A stretch of 64,000 nucleotides of DNA, from NCBI GenBank assembly GCA_030015575.1, contig JASDDO010000026.1, positions 188,567,739-188,631,738 on the forward strand. The letters run 5' to 3'. The notes below the pieces were generated by a model that was not told where the DNA came from, ran no database searches, and saw nothing but the letters and a program-made list of their open reading frames with translations. The position numbers and the translations under genes were made by a program. Origin of the DNA: Agapanthus africanus. Lineage: Eukaryota > Streptophyta > Magnoliopsida > Asparagales > Amaryllidaceae. This document shows positions 29,704-42,279 of this stretch, piece by piece; positions within the stretch are counted from its first letter, which is position 1, and the number at the start of each line of letters is the position of its first letter.

Positions 29704-31946
29704 TGTTGGAGATAGTGCCCTCAGAGTCAATTATTGGATCACAGGTACGTGATTGCAATGATTGAGGGAGGACCTATCCTGGTAGGACAGTCTTACTCGA
29801 GACGATAGTATGCTATCTGGTTTACCTTTATCATCGTGTACTGCTTTAGGTGACCCGACACGTCGCTATTACACGTTGATAGAGCCCCTAGGATTCTTGC
29901 TTGACCACCAGCAGTATGAGGGCGATCATATAAGTGGGAGCTGGGGGTCTACAAGCATATCCTTAAAAGGTCCCTAGTCGTGGGAGTTTCGAGACTGGGC
30001 ATCGATACTCCATTAGTAGACTAGTGTATACAGTCGAGACCCCGACGAGGGGCGGTGGCCGGTCTCACAAGCCACTGGTGTCAGTTGGATCACCTAAGAT
30101 GTGTACAGGTGCTCATTGGGTTATGAGTACACCGGACAGGACTCGCCGGGAACATACTAGTTGGTCATATACCAGACGTCAGATGGCAGTTCCCTGGTGA
30201 CATGTGTGCAGGTTAGTTCATCGACCTGGGGATCGTCATTTGTCTCGTGTGAGTTCCCACTGTACTTTGATTACTACCCTACCATGGCTCAAAGGAGTCG
30301 TGCAAACAGGTTTTAGTTGGGTACAGTCCCGAGCCACATGGAGGCAGTGAGCGTATCTTCAGGGGTTCGTCTCTCCCGGTATTGGGGGTGAGGTCGTGCT
30401 GTGTCTAGGAGAGCCATTACACAAAGTCCTTGGCCAAGGCAAGGAGATTTACTGGTAGGTATTCCAGTAGTATCTCAGGGTGTTCTGGGCTACACTCCGA
30501 CACGACTTGTACCGCTTTTGGGGGTCTGACTTTTACCAACCCCCTAGGCCCGCCATGCGATGCTCATAGACGAACGGACCGGACTGCACGGATATTGTCA
30601 CTGACAGGCTCAGTTGGGTGTCGGGGTGAGCTTCCTCATCGACGTCCCATTTGGTCAGTACCTGGTAGCCCGTCACGTATTGGCTTATACCTCTGACGTG
30701 CTAGTGGTTAAATCCACAACCAAGGTGTTGACGAGTCTTTAGAGTCCCCCACATTCAGTTACTCAGCTTTCGGGCGAAAGGTTGTAGAGGCCGTATGGAG
30801 ATATGGCAAGGTCCGATCAGATACGTGCGGTATTGCACGGATCAGGATCGGACAGTTTGTACTATAGGCCGTATGGTTATATGGCAGGGTTCGATCAGAT
30901 ACGTGCGGTATTGCACGGATCAGGATCGAACAGATATTACTAGCCGGTTTTGGTTTAAGCCGGATCCTAGTATAGTACAGTGTAGATTTTGTCTCATTGC
31001 ATTTGTATTTCGGTCGAAATACAAATGCGGGTGTGTATGCACAGTATCGGGGTTTTTCCTGTAATTTATTACGGGAACAGTTTTCTGGAGTTGCCAGTTT
31101 GCTTTCCGTTTCGGCCGATTTTCATTGTTCCGTTCATTGGCCGAAGTTTGGTGGAGGAGGGCTTATTTGCATAGTTGCAAATAAGTGTTTGTGGAGGGGA
31201 TCTTTGCATATTGTTTTATCATGATAGCTTTTCATTGACCTTGACTTCTTGACTTCTTTGTGTCATGATGGCATGACTTTTGTGGACATAATTGTTGATG
31301 ATGGTTGTGGTTGAGTGTGGCTTTTGTTTTGGTAACCATGTTCTTTTATGATATCTTTTGATTCCTCTCACTTGCATGATAGTCTTCTCCACTCATTCTT
31401 TTGGTGATCTCCCTCATTCCCTCCCCTCCTATGTCCATGGCCGGCCACTTGTGTGTGGGGGCTGTCCCAATTTTTAGAAGAGGGAATTACACTCATTTTG
31501 GTTTGGAAAAGTCTTTTTAGCTCCTCTCCAAAAGCTTGTATCTTTTCCTCCACCATATGGCAACTCCTTCAACCCCAATAGAGACAATAGCTCACTACAT
31601 TCTACAGCGAATCTTGGGCACGTCGAGTAGCCGGCTTCGTGCCCGAGTTGCCTCGGCATTGAGGTGGGAGCCCGTAAACAAAGTAGGCGATGTGGTGCAC
31701 TTCCGGCGACGAGGAGGAGACGGGACTTTTCCGCAGGAGATCGGGACCATGACGAGAAGACCGGAGGACTTGGATCGTCGGTATATCTCTAACCCATCTT
31801 CTAGTTAGCTTAGACTTGTTAATGGTTACGATCCGGGTGTTTAGTGCGCGGTGGTGCCGGTTTGCTAAGTCCGCAAAATTTAAGTTTATCACCGCTTCCG
31901 CTTTTGGCCGTCGGATTGACGGCCGGGGCGCCGCCGTGCACTTACA
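29704..31946 (+). repeat. 3' LTR of element E
   Basis: 2243 bp, nearly identical to 21727-23969 (about four substitutions seen). Contains the same box (30728-30746) and hairpins. Followed by the CTTAC duplication and then the rest of D's 3' LTR. Confidence 0.94.
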
Positions 31947-31951
31947 CTTAC

Positions 31952-33607
31952 CACGTCCAAGAGGGCGTGCAAAACGGTGGTTTTTGGGTACAGTCCCGAG
32001 TCACATGGAGGCAATGAGCGATAGGAGGGGATTCGTCTCTCCCGGTATAGGGAGTTGATGTTGCGCTGTGTTCGATTGGCTATAACAGGAAATCCCTGGC
32101 CAGGGTTGCTGAGATTTACTGGTAAGTGTTACCAGTAGTTTCTCGAAGTGTTATAGATCTCATATCGACACGACTTATCGAGCTATTGGGGTCTGACGTA
32201 TACCACCCCTAGGCAAGATATGCGACATATCAGACGATCAGACCGGACTGTACGGTAGTGTTACTGGTTGGATTCACTGGAGTGTGAGCGGGATTGCTCG
32301 TCGATCTTCAGATCGCTCAATACCCGGGTGGCCGTTACGTTTAGCAGACTGCTTGCGGCTTGTGGGTGTTTGATATGATCATCATCTGCTGCCGGCGTAT
32401 TGACGAGTCTTTAGAGTCCTACACAGAGGTTTCCTGGCTCAAGCGAAACGAAATAGGAGCGCATATGAGATATGTGCGGGACCGAGAATAATGCGTGTAT
32501 GTGATACCGTATTCCATTCTCGCGATGAATGTATCGAATGGTTGTATGCGATATAACCTAGTTATCGATTCAAGCGTTGATTCGATAAGCCAATACATTG
32601 TATACTAGTCGGTTGTGTGCGACATGACCGGATCATTGAATCAAGTGTTGATTTAATGATTTAATGTATAATTATATATTTGATATATTACTTTGCATTA
32701 ACTAGTAATGGTTCACTTTAAATGGATTTTCTCACTTGGATTGTGCATGATGTATATGTGATATACTTTTGTGCACTTGTATGTATCATATTTGATGATT
32801 CATGTTTATATGGTTAAGTATAAAGAATAAAACCATGGTTAAGTAGATAATTATGGTTTTGTTTTAATCACTCATTTATTTATCCATTCCTTTTTATTTA
32901 AATAATTTTATGAAAACAAAATGGTTTTCTTTTTGTCATGAAGCTTGATGAAGCTTCATGAAGGTTTGACTCAAAGACCATTTTGTCTTCATGTTAAACC
33001 CTAACTATTCCCACTTACCATGGTTTGCTCTCTACACTTAACCTTAGTTTGATTATGATAAGTATTGTTTTTCTTTTCATTTTAAAATAGACTTATCATA
33101 ATTCTAGCTCATCTTCTTCTTCATCTTCAAGTTTGAAACCTTGAGGCCATCAATGGCAACTTGAGCTTGAGAGTGAGAAATCCAATTCTAAAGAGAACCC
33201 ACCTCCTATTTCTTCATCCTCTACCTCTTGCCAAGTAGTAGAGTGTGTTTTCTTCACAAGTTTTTTGACTTGGTGAAGTCGGAGCTTGATTTAGCGATGC
33301 CTCGACGTAGATCATCTTCGGCATGGACATCGATGACCTAGCCCGTCCATTCTCCGATGAAGCCGACGCTAGAGCCCGGGACTTGTTATGGACAGCGAGG
33401 AGACTTCATTGTAGAGCTATGGAGGTGGAGAACCGGATCTACAAAGGTTGTATTTCCGTATCTCTTAGTTAAGTGTTAACTAGTTTGCTTTTTCGCCTAG
33501 AATTCTAGCCAACGATCCGTACACTAGGGTTTCTCGGCACCGTAATTTTTGAAATTGGCATGGTTGATGCCTTGTGAGACCTCCTTGGGGTGCCTAGGAA
33601 CCCTACA
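31952..33607 (+). repeat. 3' LTR of element D, right part
   Basis: Matches the D 5' LTR from about 13560 to its end AACCCTACA, with about 15 substitutions. Includes the shared box at 32400-32418. Followed by ATGTA (33608-33612). Confidence 0.92.
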
Positions 33608-33612
33608 ATGTA

Positions 33613-34647
33613 CAGCAAGTGCCGCTGACGTACTTGTGGTTAAACCCACTGCCAGCGTATTGACGAGTCTTTAGAGTCCCACACAGAGGGTTTCCCTGCT
33701 TCGGGTGAAATGATGTAGAGGCCGTATGGCTTTACCGCAGGGTTTGATCATATACGTGCACTTGTGCACGTATCATGATTCAGACGGTTTATACCAGTGG
33801 GCTTTGGTTTATACTAGTGGGCTTTGGTTTATACTAGTATTGGATTGATGGATTATTTTCGTCTCTTTGTATTGGTATTTTTCGGAATACGGATACAGGT
33901 ATGTATATACGGATGATGGGTATTCTTATAATTTCTTACAAGATTACTTTTAGAAGATGGCACCTCATTTATGTTTTAACTATTTGTTTAAATGGTTGAT
34001 GAGATGGAGGATGAGGTGTTTAGTGGCATTAATTAGAGCTCGACTCATGAGGTGACTCATGGGGTAACTCATGGTGGCACTATTGAGGCATGCTTGACAT
34101 TCTGTTTGGGTTATGAGATATTTTGAAGATATTTTGGAGAAATAAGATATTTATTATATGCTTCATAATACCTCATAACAACACTTATCATTTTTCTAGA
34201 GTTGCTTCACACTCTCATCCTTAAGCTTCTTCTTTTACCTCCAACCTTCAAGTCTCATGTGTTGAGAAACCCAGGGTATTTTAAGACAAATTAATCCATC
34301 ACTACACTCTACATCCTCTAGGCTATCTAGTTTAGTGAACTAGGTACCCTAGTTTCCTCTGATACTGAGGTAGGAGCTCGGAATACAAATCCTCAGGTGG
34401 ATCATCTTCAATGGAGGGAGACTGGCGACCAAGCTTGATCATGGTGGCCTCTAGGAGCTTGGAAAGGTGGTTGAAGACCGAAGGGCACGGACCATTCGGT
34501 ATAACCATCTAACTCCTCTCTTTATGTTCGCTATTTTAGGGTTAGTGGTCAATCCATATTTTTTGGGTTGTGGTAGTGCCGGTTTATAAAATTTTTGTTC
34601 CGCAATCGGCCACGGTTTGATGGCTAGGGCGATTCCATAACCCAACA
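33613..34647 (+). repeat. 5' LTR of copia element F, right part
   Basis: Resumes F after D, with the shared box at 33660-33678 and a strong hairpin ATACGTGCAC-TT-GTGCACGTAT near 33753-33774, the counterpart of the E tandem hairpins. Ends ATAACCCAACA just before the primer site. Confidence 0.8.
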
Positions 34648-35862
34648 TGGTATCAGAGCCAACCTATAAACCCTTACTAGCTAGTTTGCACACGATTTAA
34701 ATATAAATCGACCATTTTTCCGAATCGTATTTCCGTTTCGATGTGCTTGCTGTCGATTTTAAAAGTTATTAAAAAAAAATTGGGGGGGTCTTAAAATTAT
34801 GTGCAGGAAAAACTAGAGCTATGAAAAAAATTTGGGCACGTAACTCCAAAATCCGGCAGCAGAACCTGAGCAAAATGGCAGATTTTACCGCTAAACCGCG
34901 CTCTTTTTTTGCTACAGTGCCCTAAATTTTTTCTGGGGCTCTAGTTCATGGAAATATGATTTTATTGATGTTTGGTTTTGGCCTAGATTTGTTTGATTGC
35001 TAGATTTGCTTTTGTGGCCAATTAGGGAAAATTTAGTCGATCGAAATTCTAATTGTGTGTTTTTTTAGTGCATACATTGCTATCTGCGACCGTGAATATC
35101 ATTAGAGTGGTATAACTCGTCTAACTGCTATATGTTCTTTTAGATGAGTTTGCGAACTGGACATTCACATTGATGTTCTGTGTTTTGCTGAGCTTGTGGT
35201 TGGATTGTCGTGGCGGATAGCCAGTTGTGCAATGATAGTTGTACAGTTTAGATTCATTTGTACATTTTATATTATGGGGTGAGCGTCCGACATGTTGACT
35301 TTCATCTCTGCCAGTTTGTATATTATTTGTTTGGGGAACGACCGGGTTGAGGTCAATGTCACACTTGTATATATTTTCTTTTCTGTACGAGGATTACCCC
35401 ACGGTGGAGTGCACGGATAGTCGGGTTCTGGAAGGCAACGGGACCACATCTCATGGCGTTGAGACGAAGGGGGCCTTACTTTAGAATTGGTGGGCTATTC
35501 GCCGCACTCGTAGGGGGTATAGGTTGACCCACGGAGGGGTGCACAAGTTACCGTATTCTGTGAAGTGCTGGGTGGCCCATTCACTTTATTGATTGGGGTT
35601 GCCTCACTTCTGGGATTGGCGGGTAACTTGCCGCGCTTGTAGGGGTCCAGGTTTTCATTGCATAGGTTATACACACGACAAAGAACGTCAGGCCTCATTT
35701 GTGGCTCAAATGAAGCCCGAGGCTCCAAGATTATCTACCATTTTGTGTTGCTTGCTGAGATTCTGTGATGTTGCTTTATATTATGCCTGGGACGAATGTT
35801 ATATATATTTATATATATACTAGTAGATGTTGTATATGTTTTGCACTTACGCTAGTCCAGCC
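34648..35862 (+). other. Primer site and truncated leader of element F
   Basis: TGGTATCAGAGCC at 34648-34660 follows the LTR directly. The leader parallels E (for example the region near 35100-35480 and the GATGTTGTATATGTTTTGCA stretch at 35826) and then breaks off at 35862, where J begins. No coding sequence seen. The rest of F would lie beyond the window. Confidence 0.72.
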
Positions 35863-36112
35863 TGTTTGTGATGTATTCCCTGGAGGCCATTATTATATAG
35901 TACTGGTTTGTATATTTTACTTAATGGAAGCTTGGGATATTCACAGTTGTATTGACAGTCTTTCTCAAATTGGTAGTTTGCTACTTGGTTTGTTTCTTTC
36001 TCAATATGTGCATGTATTTCTTTTAGCATATCGCTTATACATATTGGTAGAGCCCTTAGGATCTTTGCTTGATTACCAGCGTTGTGATGCAAGTCACACT
36101 AGTGGGGGCCGG
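35863..36112 (+). repeat. Start of copia LTR J
   Basis: TGTTTGTGATGTATTCCCTGGAGGCC is recognisably the start of a copia LTR of this group, followed by about 220 bp of diverged LTR sequence, then interrupted by H at 36113. CAGCC (35858-35862) is the predicted TSD. The continuation is not in the window. Confidence 0.6.
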
Positions 36113-36783
36113 TGTTAGGAATATGTATGCCCTAGAGGTCATTATTGTTGATATAGTGGATGCTTGGACATATATATAGAGGACTTTCTTGCTCGACATG
36201 ATAGTATGCTATCAGTTTACCTTTATCTTAACATGTAGACTGGTAATTATACTGTCTTTCTCTTACATGTTGATAAAGCCTTTAAGATATGTACTTGGCT
36301 ACCAGGATTATGATAAGATCATTCTAGTGGGGTCAGGAAAGTCCAAAAGTACATCCTTTAATCGGTTCCTAGTCGAGAGAATATCGAGACTAGGGCATCG
36401 ATATTCCAGAGTAGACTAGTGTGTACGTTTCTTGTCCCTTAGAGGGCGATGGTTGATCCAACAACCTTTGGGGTGTGACATCAATGATTGTACACAGGTG
36501 CTCATTGAAGAATGGGTATACAGAACATGACTCATCAAGGACTCCTATGTGGTAGTATACCTATCGTCAGATAGCAGTCCTCTGGTGACACTGGTACAGG
36601 ATAGTCTGTAAACCCGAGATCGTCTTAGAGTCTTGTGTGGCTCCCACTGTGCTTTGATTTCCTCCCTACCATTCTCAAAGGAGACGTGCAAACAGGTGGA
36701 TTTTGGGTAAAGTCCTGAGTCGCATGGAGGCAATGAGCGATAGGAGGGGTTTCGTCTCTCCTAGTATTGGGGGTTGATGTTGC
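36113..36783 (+). repeat. 5' LTR of copia element H, left part
   Basis: Begins TGTTAGGAATATGTATGCCC and runs until GTTGC (36779-36783), where G is inserted. Resumes at 58953. GCCGG (36108-36112) is the predicted TSD of H. Confidence 0.82.
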
Positions 36784-37245
36784 TGTTAGGAATATGTATG
36801 CCCTAGAGGCCATTATTGATGATATAGTGGATGCTTGGACATATATATAGAGGACTTTCTTGGTTGACATTATACTATGCTATCAGGTTACATTTATCTT
36901 AACATGTAGAGTTGTTTTTATACTGTCTGTCTCTTACATGTTGATAAAGCCATTAGGATATGTACTTGACTACCAGGATTATGATGAGTTCATAATAGTG
37001 GGGCCAGGGTGGTCCAAAAGTACATCCTTTAATCAGTTCCTAGTCGAGAGAATATCGAGACGAGGGCATCGATATTCCAGAATAGACTCGTGTGTACGTT
37101 TCTTGTCCTTTAGAGGGAGATTGTTGATCCCACAACCACTGGTTTGTGACATCAAAGATTGTACACAGCTGCTCATTAGAGATTGGGTACACCGAAAAGG
37201 ACTCGCCGAGGACTCCTATGTGGTTGTATACATATCGTCAGGTAG
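36784..37245 (+). repeat. 5' LTR of element G, left part
   Basis: Matches 56856-57317 of the 3' LTR. It ends with GGTAG (37241-37245), the left target duplication of element C. Confidence 0.88.
37241..37245. repeat. TSD of element C, left copy (GGTAG)
   Basis: GGTAG recurs at 49264-49268. The uninterrupted LTRs of G (3') and D read TCAGATAGCAG or TCAGATGGCAG at the matching place. Confidence 0.93.
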
Positions 37246-37738
37246 TGTTCATATCAGATTTCTGCATTTTCATACCGCCCAATTTTTATCACATTGCATA
37301 TCGGTAGATACTCTTGAGCCGTGTTTGCTAGTCAATTGCAGGATACAGGTTCTCGGTTCTAAAAACGGTGAAATTCATGGAAAACACGACAAAACCCGGG
37401 TTCCTGCCAACCACTGAGAAAACACGGTCTCCGCTCTTCATCCGTATGTTGCCAGATACCAGTTTAGGAAGACAAAATGGCAAATCAATGTCGTTTTCAT
37501 GCACAAGGCTCAATGGCAGCACAAGAACCAAGAAATCTACGCGGAGCTCGAGGAAATCATGACAAAATCTTGACAAAAAATCCACCTTTCCCTCAACAGA
37601 AATTCTGGAAAAATCGTGAAGACAAAATCAGAAAATACATGTACCAGACAAAAGGGGACAGCAGACCAGGGCCGTACAGAAAATCCCATGCCCTGAATCC
37701 ACCATATCGCGGCGGATCCGCGGCCAATAGGGGGTCTA

Positions 37739-37756
37739 GGCCGCGGATCCGCGGCC
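37739..37756. other. 18-bp CCGCGG palindrome in C LTR
   Basis: GGCCGCGGATCCGCGGCC, perfectly self-complementary. Its 3' LTR copy is at 48175-48192 and unchanged. Confidence 0.85.
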
Positions 37757-37846
37757 GTATGGTCTCCTCAGCAGAAAACTTTTCAGGGGTAGTTTGGTAT
37801 TTTTACAAGGGTTCTGATTGTTGCCCTAGGTTTTCCTTCTCCAGCC

Positions 37847-37854
37847 TATAAATA
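37847..37854 (+). promoter_or_regulatory. TATA box of C 5' LTR
   Basis: TATAAATA, at the position matched by the A and B LTR boxes. It would drive the genomic RNA of C. Confidence 0.6.
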
Positions 37855-38358
37855 CTCCAGAACTTTGTGAAGAGAGGGGGTCCATAATCTTGTATTCTCA
37901 TTTTCTAGGTTTAGTTGTTTTCTTCTTCCTCTTCTCATCTCTTCTCCATTAAAACTTGTAATGAGCTTGGTGAGTGAAGAATGGTGAATAAAGAAGATCA
38001 TTTTATTATCATGCTTGTCTTGCTCTTTCTATAATTGTTGTAATTTTCATTTGTTAACTAGTTGTTGTTATTTCTTGTTGTTTCTTTCTTCTCTCTTTTT
38101 CTTTATCCTTAACACAACCATGATGCTTACGCTTGATCCTTGCCGAGGTGAGGTCGCAAATAGCTAGTTGTTATCTTCTAATCTCTTTCTTTCTATCTTC
38201 CTCTTTTGTTTTCTTTTATTTTTCCGTATCATGATGTGTGAGTAGTTTCATACTTGTTAGGGTAGGATAAGGGAAGTTTGAGAGAAGGAAATCTCTCTCA
38301 CTCTTTCCTTGCCCAACAGCTTAATTCGACTCCCGTTAATTAAACCACAATCCGCTCC

Positions 38359-38398
38359 TTACGGCACCCTATCCTACATGATAGCGGTGATTCCGTAA
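38359..38398 (+). other. Long LTR hairpin, element C
   Basis: Outer TTACGG/CCGTAA, middle CACC/GGTG, inner CTATC/GATAG with loop CTACAT. Relative to A (3676-3716), the end pair C-G becomes T-A and the inner stem is rebuilt with complementarity kept. 3' LTR copy at 48795-48834. Confidence 0.65.
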
Positions 38399-38829
38399 TA
38401 AGACCGGTTGTGGTTGAATTAACCGGAGGTTATGGCTAAGAGCCAAGAACGGACGGACAAGCACCAAAAGGAAGAACTTATGCGTTGGAAAGCCTAGCTT
38501 ATACTCGCAAGTTCCTTCCTAGTCGTGCTAATCCTCGTTGTTGCCGATTACCGTAACACCGATATTAAGAGGGGCATTGAAAGATGTGGGAGACTCCTAA
38601 CTCAAACTAACCTAATCCTAACCCTAACAAGCTCTCTTAACATATCATTTAAAACACTTAGATAATCACAAACAAATCTGAAAAACTGGACTTAACTCGT
38701 TAAAGCACATAGAAAAAGATTCCCATCTCCTTGCGGACGACCCGTACTCAACCGGCTAGCTACAAGCGAAACCGTCTTGATTGCGGTATTTAACTAAAAC
38801 TTGAACACGCAGAATCTCTAACAATCAAA

Positions 38830-38847
38830 TGGCGCCGTTGCCGGGGA
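38830..38847 (+). other. Primer-binding site of C (tRNA-Asp type)
   Basis: TGGCGCCGTTGCCGGGGA, two bases after the LTR end. It is complementary to the 3' end of plant tRNA-Asp, the primer typical of the Athila lineage. Confidence 0.92.
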
Positions 38848-40083
38848 GACGGTAGTTTATTTCCTTATGTAATTTCGGGTTAACTTGTGAATATAACCGA
38901 AAAACAAAACAAAAAAAAATATACATTGTAAAAAATCTTTTTGTTATTCTTGATTAGTTTTTGTGCAAGTGCGCAGGAAAATACGAAATTCGAGTTCGGT
39001 GCTAAAGACGTGGGATATTCAAAGTTCAAGTTCAGTGCCAAAGACGTGGGAAGATAGACCCACATTTCGCGGCTACACCGCGACGGACAAAACGAAGCAT
39101 CCGGTCTACTGAAACATTCTGGAGCAGATACAGTGAGTAAATAAATATTCAGGACATCCAGACAAGCAGAGAAGACCAAGACCAGCACCTCCACAAAATT
39201 TGATAGCCCAATTCCCTTTTCCTGCCGCGGAACCGCGGCCACTTGGTGGACTCGTCGACTCAAAATCTCTGTAAGTCTTTCTTGCTTCCTCCCCACTCCT
39301 CTGGACTCCAATAAACTGTGTTTTCTGCAGATTTCGTTGCGCAAACTCTTCTCCCCCTTCCAATAAACTGTTCTTGTGCAGGATTCTTTGCGCCGCGCTA
39401 AAAATAAAAATTGTTTGCAGTAGATTTGTTACCGCTTTGCATTCTTTAATACGGACTTAAGGGGCTTGAAACCAATTCAGATTGGGTGGGGATTTCATCA
39501 CCCTTCCCAGGACCCCAAAAATCACAAAAGCATATGCATTGTCCATTGTAATTAAAAAATACTAGACTTCAGCCCTAAGGACTTCACGCTCATTAGGAGA
39601 AGTTAAACCGTGTTTAGAACCTCGCTTAACGGTATATTGTTTACGGGGTGTCTAGGAAAGCGTTAACGGCGCAACCGCCAAAAGAGAAAGGGTTATTTAA
39701 TTAAGGAACTTCGCGAAAGCGTTGGAAAACCTCCCCTTATCTCTGCACTTACCTGGCCTCGTGATCAGTGTATTTTTAAGCCTGTTTCTCGACACAGTTT
39801 CGCTTCGATAATCAAGTTCTGGAGCAGGTCTAGCAGACCTAGGAGACACTAGATCTAGGTGTGATTGTGCATATCTTGTTTGTGATTGCTTAAAGTCGTA
39901 AGTCCGTACATATTTCTGTAAAGCTCTTTCTAAAAAAGAAAAAAAAGAAAAAATCAAAAACTTTTATAAAAACTTGCCCTTTGTCGCCAAAATCCATTTT
40001 TTCACCCACCACCCTTCGTTTCTCCATTGACGTTTTCTTACCCTCACCTTCTCCGCTTAGACTATACTAAACTCGTTTAGTGT
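38848..40083 (+). other. Leader of element C
   Basis: Non-coding, about 1.2 kb. Contains a near-duplicate phrase (GTTCGGTGCTAAAGACGTGG at 38995 and TTCAGTGCCAAAGACGTGG at 39031), the palindrome GCCGCGG-AA-CCGCGGC (39224-39239), and ends just before the gag start context shared with B. Confidence 0.75.
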
Positions 40084-42230
40084 ATGTCCGCTTGGACTCG
40101 GGACACTAGCGCCCGCCTAGTCCGCGTTACGTTAGTCGCTACCGACTACGCGATCGACTCAGACGTCGATACTCCGTCCACTCCTCTTTCTCCCCTTCCT
40201 TTGCCGGCCAACTCCGACGTTGACCGGAATTCTGTTCATACATCTTCGCCTTCACCTTCACTTTTACCGACCTCTTCTTCCGCGATGTCAGGATTTAATC
40301 CGAACATCTCTTTGACTACCCCTGGATTGGCTCCACCTCCTACGGAGACGAATATCCCACCACCACCGCCTGTTGTTGCGCCGCAGCGAATCGCGCTCCA
40401 GGATCATTTCTATCCCACCCGTTCTGCACTTCCCACCTGCCTTTCTCTTCCTCCGGCCAATGGGGACAACTTTGAAATTAAGCCCCACTTCATCAACATG
40501 CTTCCACGTTTTCATGGGCTTGAATCTGAAGATGCCTATATCTTCATCAACAAATTTCAAAACGTCTGTGCCATGATGAAAACCACCCAGCTGTCGGACG
40601 ATGCTATACGTCTACGGGTCATTCCGTTCACTTTATGCGATCTTGCTGAAAAATGGCTGTATAGCACCGCTTCCCACTCCATCACCAGCTGGGACGAGTT
40701 TGTTAAAGCGTTTCTGAAAAAATTCTATCCGAATCATAAAACCGCAAGGATTCGAAATGAAATCAACCAATTCTCCCAGCTTCCTTCTGAACCCTTCTGG
40801 AAATGCTTTGACCGGTACAAAGACCTTCTTGTTCAGTGTCCCCACCACGGTATAGAGAAATGGCAACTCTGCCAAACCTTATACGAGGGACTGAACCCAG
40901 CAACGAAGCAGTTGTTGGAAACTATCTGTCAGGGCCACTTCCTATCGAAATCTGACGAGGAAGCGTGGCAGTTCTTTGACGACCTTGCGGAGCAAACGCT
41001 ACAATGGGAGAGCACCAGACCGACTTCTTCTTCTTCTTCTACCTCCACTTCTACCGGTCAGTCTAGGGTAGGAATCCACCAACTTGATGTCTCTATTGCG
41101 ATGAAAGCTGAAATGGCTGCAATAACAAGAAAGCTTGAAGCGATAGAGAGCAAATTTTCTGCTCCTGCTCCTGCCCCTGTTCTCCCCCTTCGTACCATCT
41201 GCGCTTGTTGTTCCGATCCTTCTCACTTGACCGAAGAGTGTCCTTACAATCCACCCTCGCAAGGACAGGATCAGGTTAATGTTGCATTCCAGCAAAGACC
41301 GAGGAATGATCCATACTCTTCCACCTACAATCCCGGTTGGAGGAACCACCCCAATTTCGCCTGGAATCAGAATCAAAATCAATTCCAAGGCAACAATTTC
41401 CAAAGGGCCCCTCCACCGCAACAACAAGCGCAACAACAAACTCAACATCAATATCAGCAGCCCTTCCAACCCCAACCTTTCCAAAATCAGACGAACAACT
41501 TTGCACCCAACAATTCTTTTCCACCAAACAACTTTGTTCCGTCAAACAACGATAAGGTTTCCTCGCTCGAACGAAGTCTGGAGGCGTTCGTTAAACAATC
41601 GACCCAATCCACTTCTAACATCCAGTCTTCCATTCAATCCTTAGTGCAACACACTGCCGCACACGGGCAAAGCATCAAGACAATCGAGGCCCAGATTGCA
41701 CAGCTGAACGCGGCCTTAAGCGAGCGAGAGAAGGGGAAGCTCCCGTCCCAGCCACTCCCAAATCCCGGTCACCCACATAATGCACATGTTGCTCTTGAAC
41801 AACAGAACCATAATGTGAGTGCCGTAACCACAGTGAGATCGGGAAGGATGCTGCAAAACAACATTGGCAAACGAATCAACGATGATACCCCGGCCGCTTC
41901 TTCTTCTTCTTCTTCTTCTTCTTCTTCTTCTTCGTCTTCTGAGCCTATTCTCCGTTCTTCACAAGGCTCTCCTTCCTCTTCTTCTGCTCTGAACGGACCC
42001 ACTTCTCACTCCACGAAAACACCTATTCTGGGATCCGTTCCAACTCCACAATCTCCTCCTCCAGCATTAGACTCAACCAATTTTCAAAATGTTCCATTTC
42101 CAAACCGGTTGAGGTCTAACAAACAAAATCCTCAAATGGAGAAGATTCTGGAGTTATTCAAGCAGGTTAACATTAACATTCCTCTTTTAGATGCTGTCCA
42201 ACAAGTCCCGTCTTACGGAAAATCTTAAAG
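40084..42230 (+). pseudogene. gag region of element C
   Basis: About 715 codons. N-terminal variable Ser/Pro-rich region; the retrotransposon gag domain (about residues 120-330) with LPRFHGLESEDAYIF and TLCDLAEKWLY; zinc knuckle CACCSDPSHLTEEC (CX2CX4HX4C, about 41199-41243); a Q/N/P-rich region; a poly-Ser run encoded by a TTC microsatellite (41899-41940); and a conserved tail [11 protein letters not shown] before protease. Forms the capsid of the virus-like particle. The gag is close to full length for the lineage; it belongs to a broken element. Confidence 0.88.
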
Positions 42231-42279
42231 GACTTATGCACGAAACAGAGGAAGTCTCAGGTACCCAAGAAAGTTTTCT

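Larger units (their letters stand above)
21727..31946 (+). mobile_element. Copia element E (very young)
   Basis: Two 2243-bp LTRs (21727-23969 and 29704-31946) that differ at only about four positions, flanked by perfect CTTAC duplications (21722-21726, 31947-31951). Primer site at 23971, polypurine tract at 29693-29703. At 0.2% divergence the insertion is of the order of 0.1 million years or less. Yet the interior lacks gag and its pol is badly decayed with many breaks, so this copy must have moved using proteins from another element. It sits in the 3' LTR of D. Confidence 0.94.
12999..33607 (+). mobile_element. Copia element D (contains element E)
   Basis: Two 2217-bp LTRs (12999-15215, and 21166-21726 joined by 31952-33607), flanked by target duplications ATGTA at 12994-12998 and 33608-33612. 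The primer site is TGGTATCAGAGCC at 15217 and the polypurine tract AAGTGGGAGAT at 21155-21165. The interior holds a leader of about 3.2 kb with no visible gag and a decayed pol with many breaks. About 20 LTR differences (near 1%) suggest an insertion within the last half million years at a commonly used plant rate of 1.3e-8 per site per year. It sits inside the 5' LTR of F, and its own 3' LTR is split by E. Confidence 0.93.
37246..38827 (+). repeat. 5' LTR of element C
   Basis: Begins TGTTCATATC and ends ACAATCA. Contains the perfect palindrome GGCCGCGGATCCGCGGCC (37739-37756) with a neighbouring CGCGGCGGATCCGCGG, TATAAATA (37847-37854), the two-storey hairpin (38359-38398) and the shared 3' block GACGACCCGTACTCA (near 38737). 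Confidence 0.95.

Noticed and set aside
35593-36118. Frames of 76-117 codons around 35600-36120
   Set aside because: They cross the junction between the F leader and the LTR start of J, so they are chance frames.
37368-37851. Frames of 64-124 codons repeated at 47804-48287
   Set aside because: Within the two LTRs of element C. They include the CCGCGG palindromes and have no coding signature.
41769-42002. Glu-rich minus-strand frame opposite the gag of element C
   Set aside because: Shadow of the TTC microsatellite coding for poly-Ser on the plus strand.
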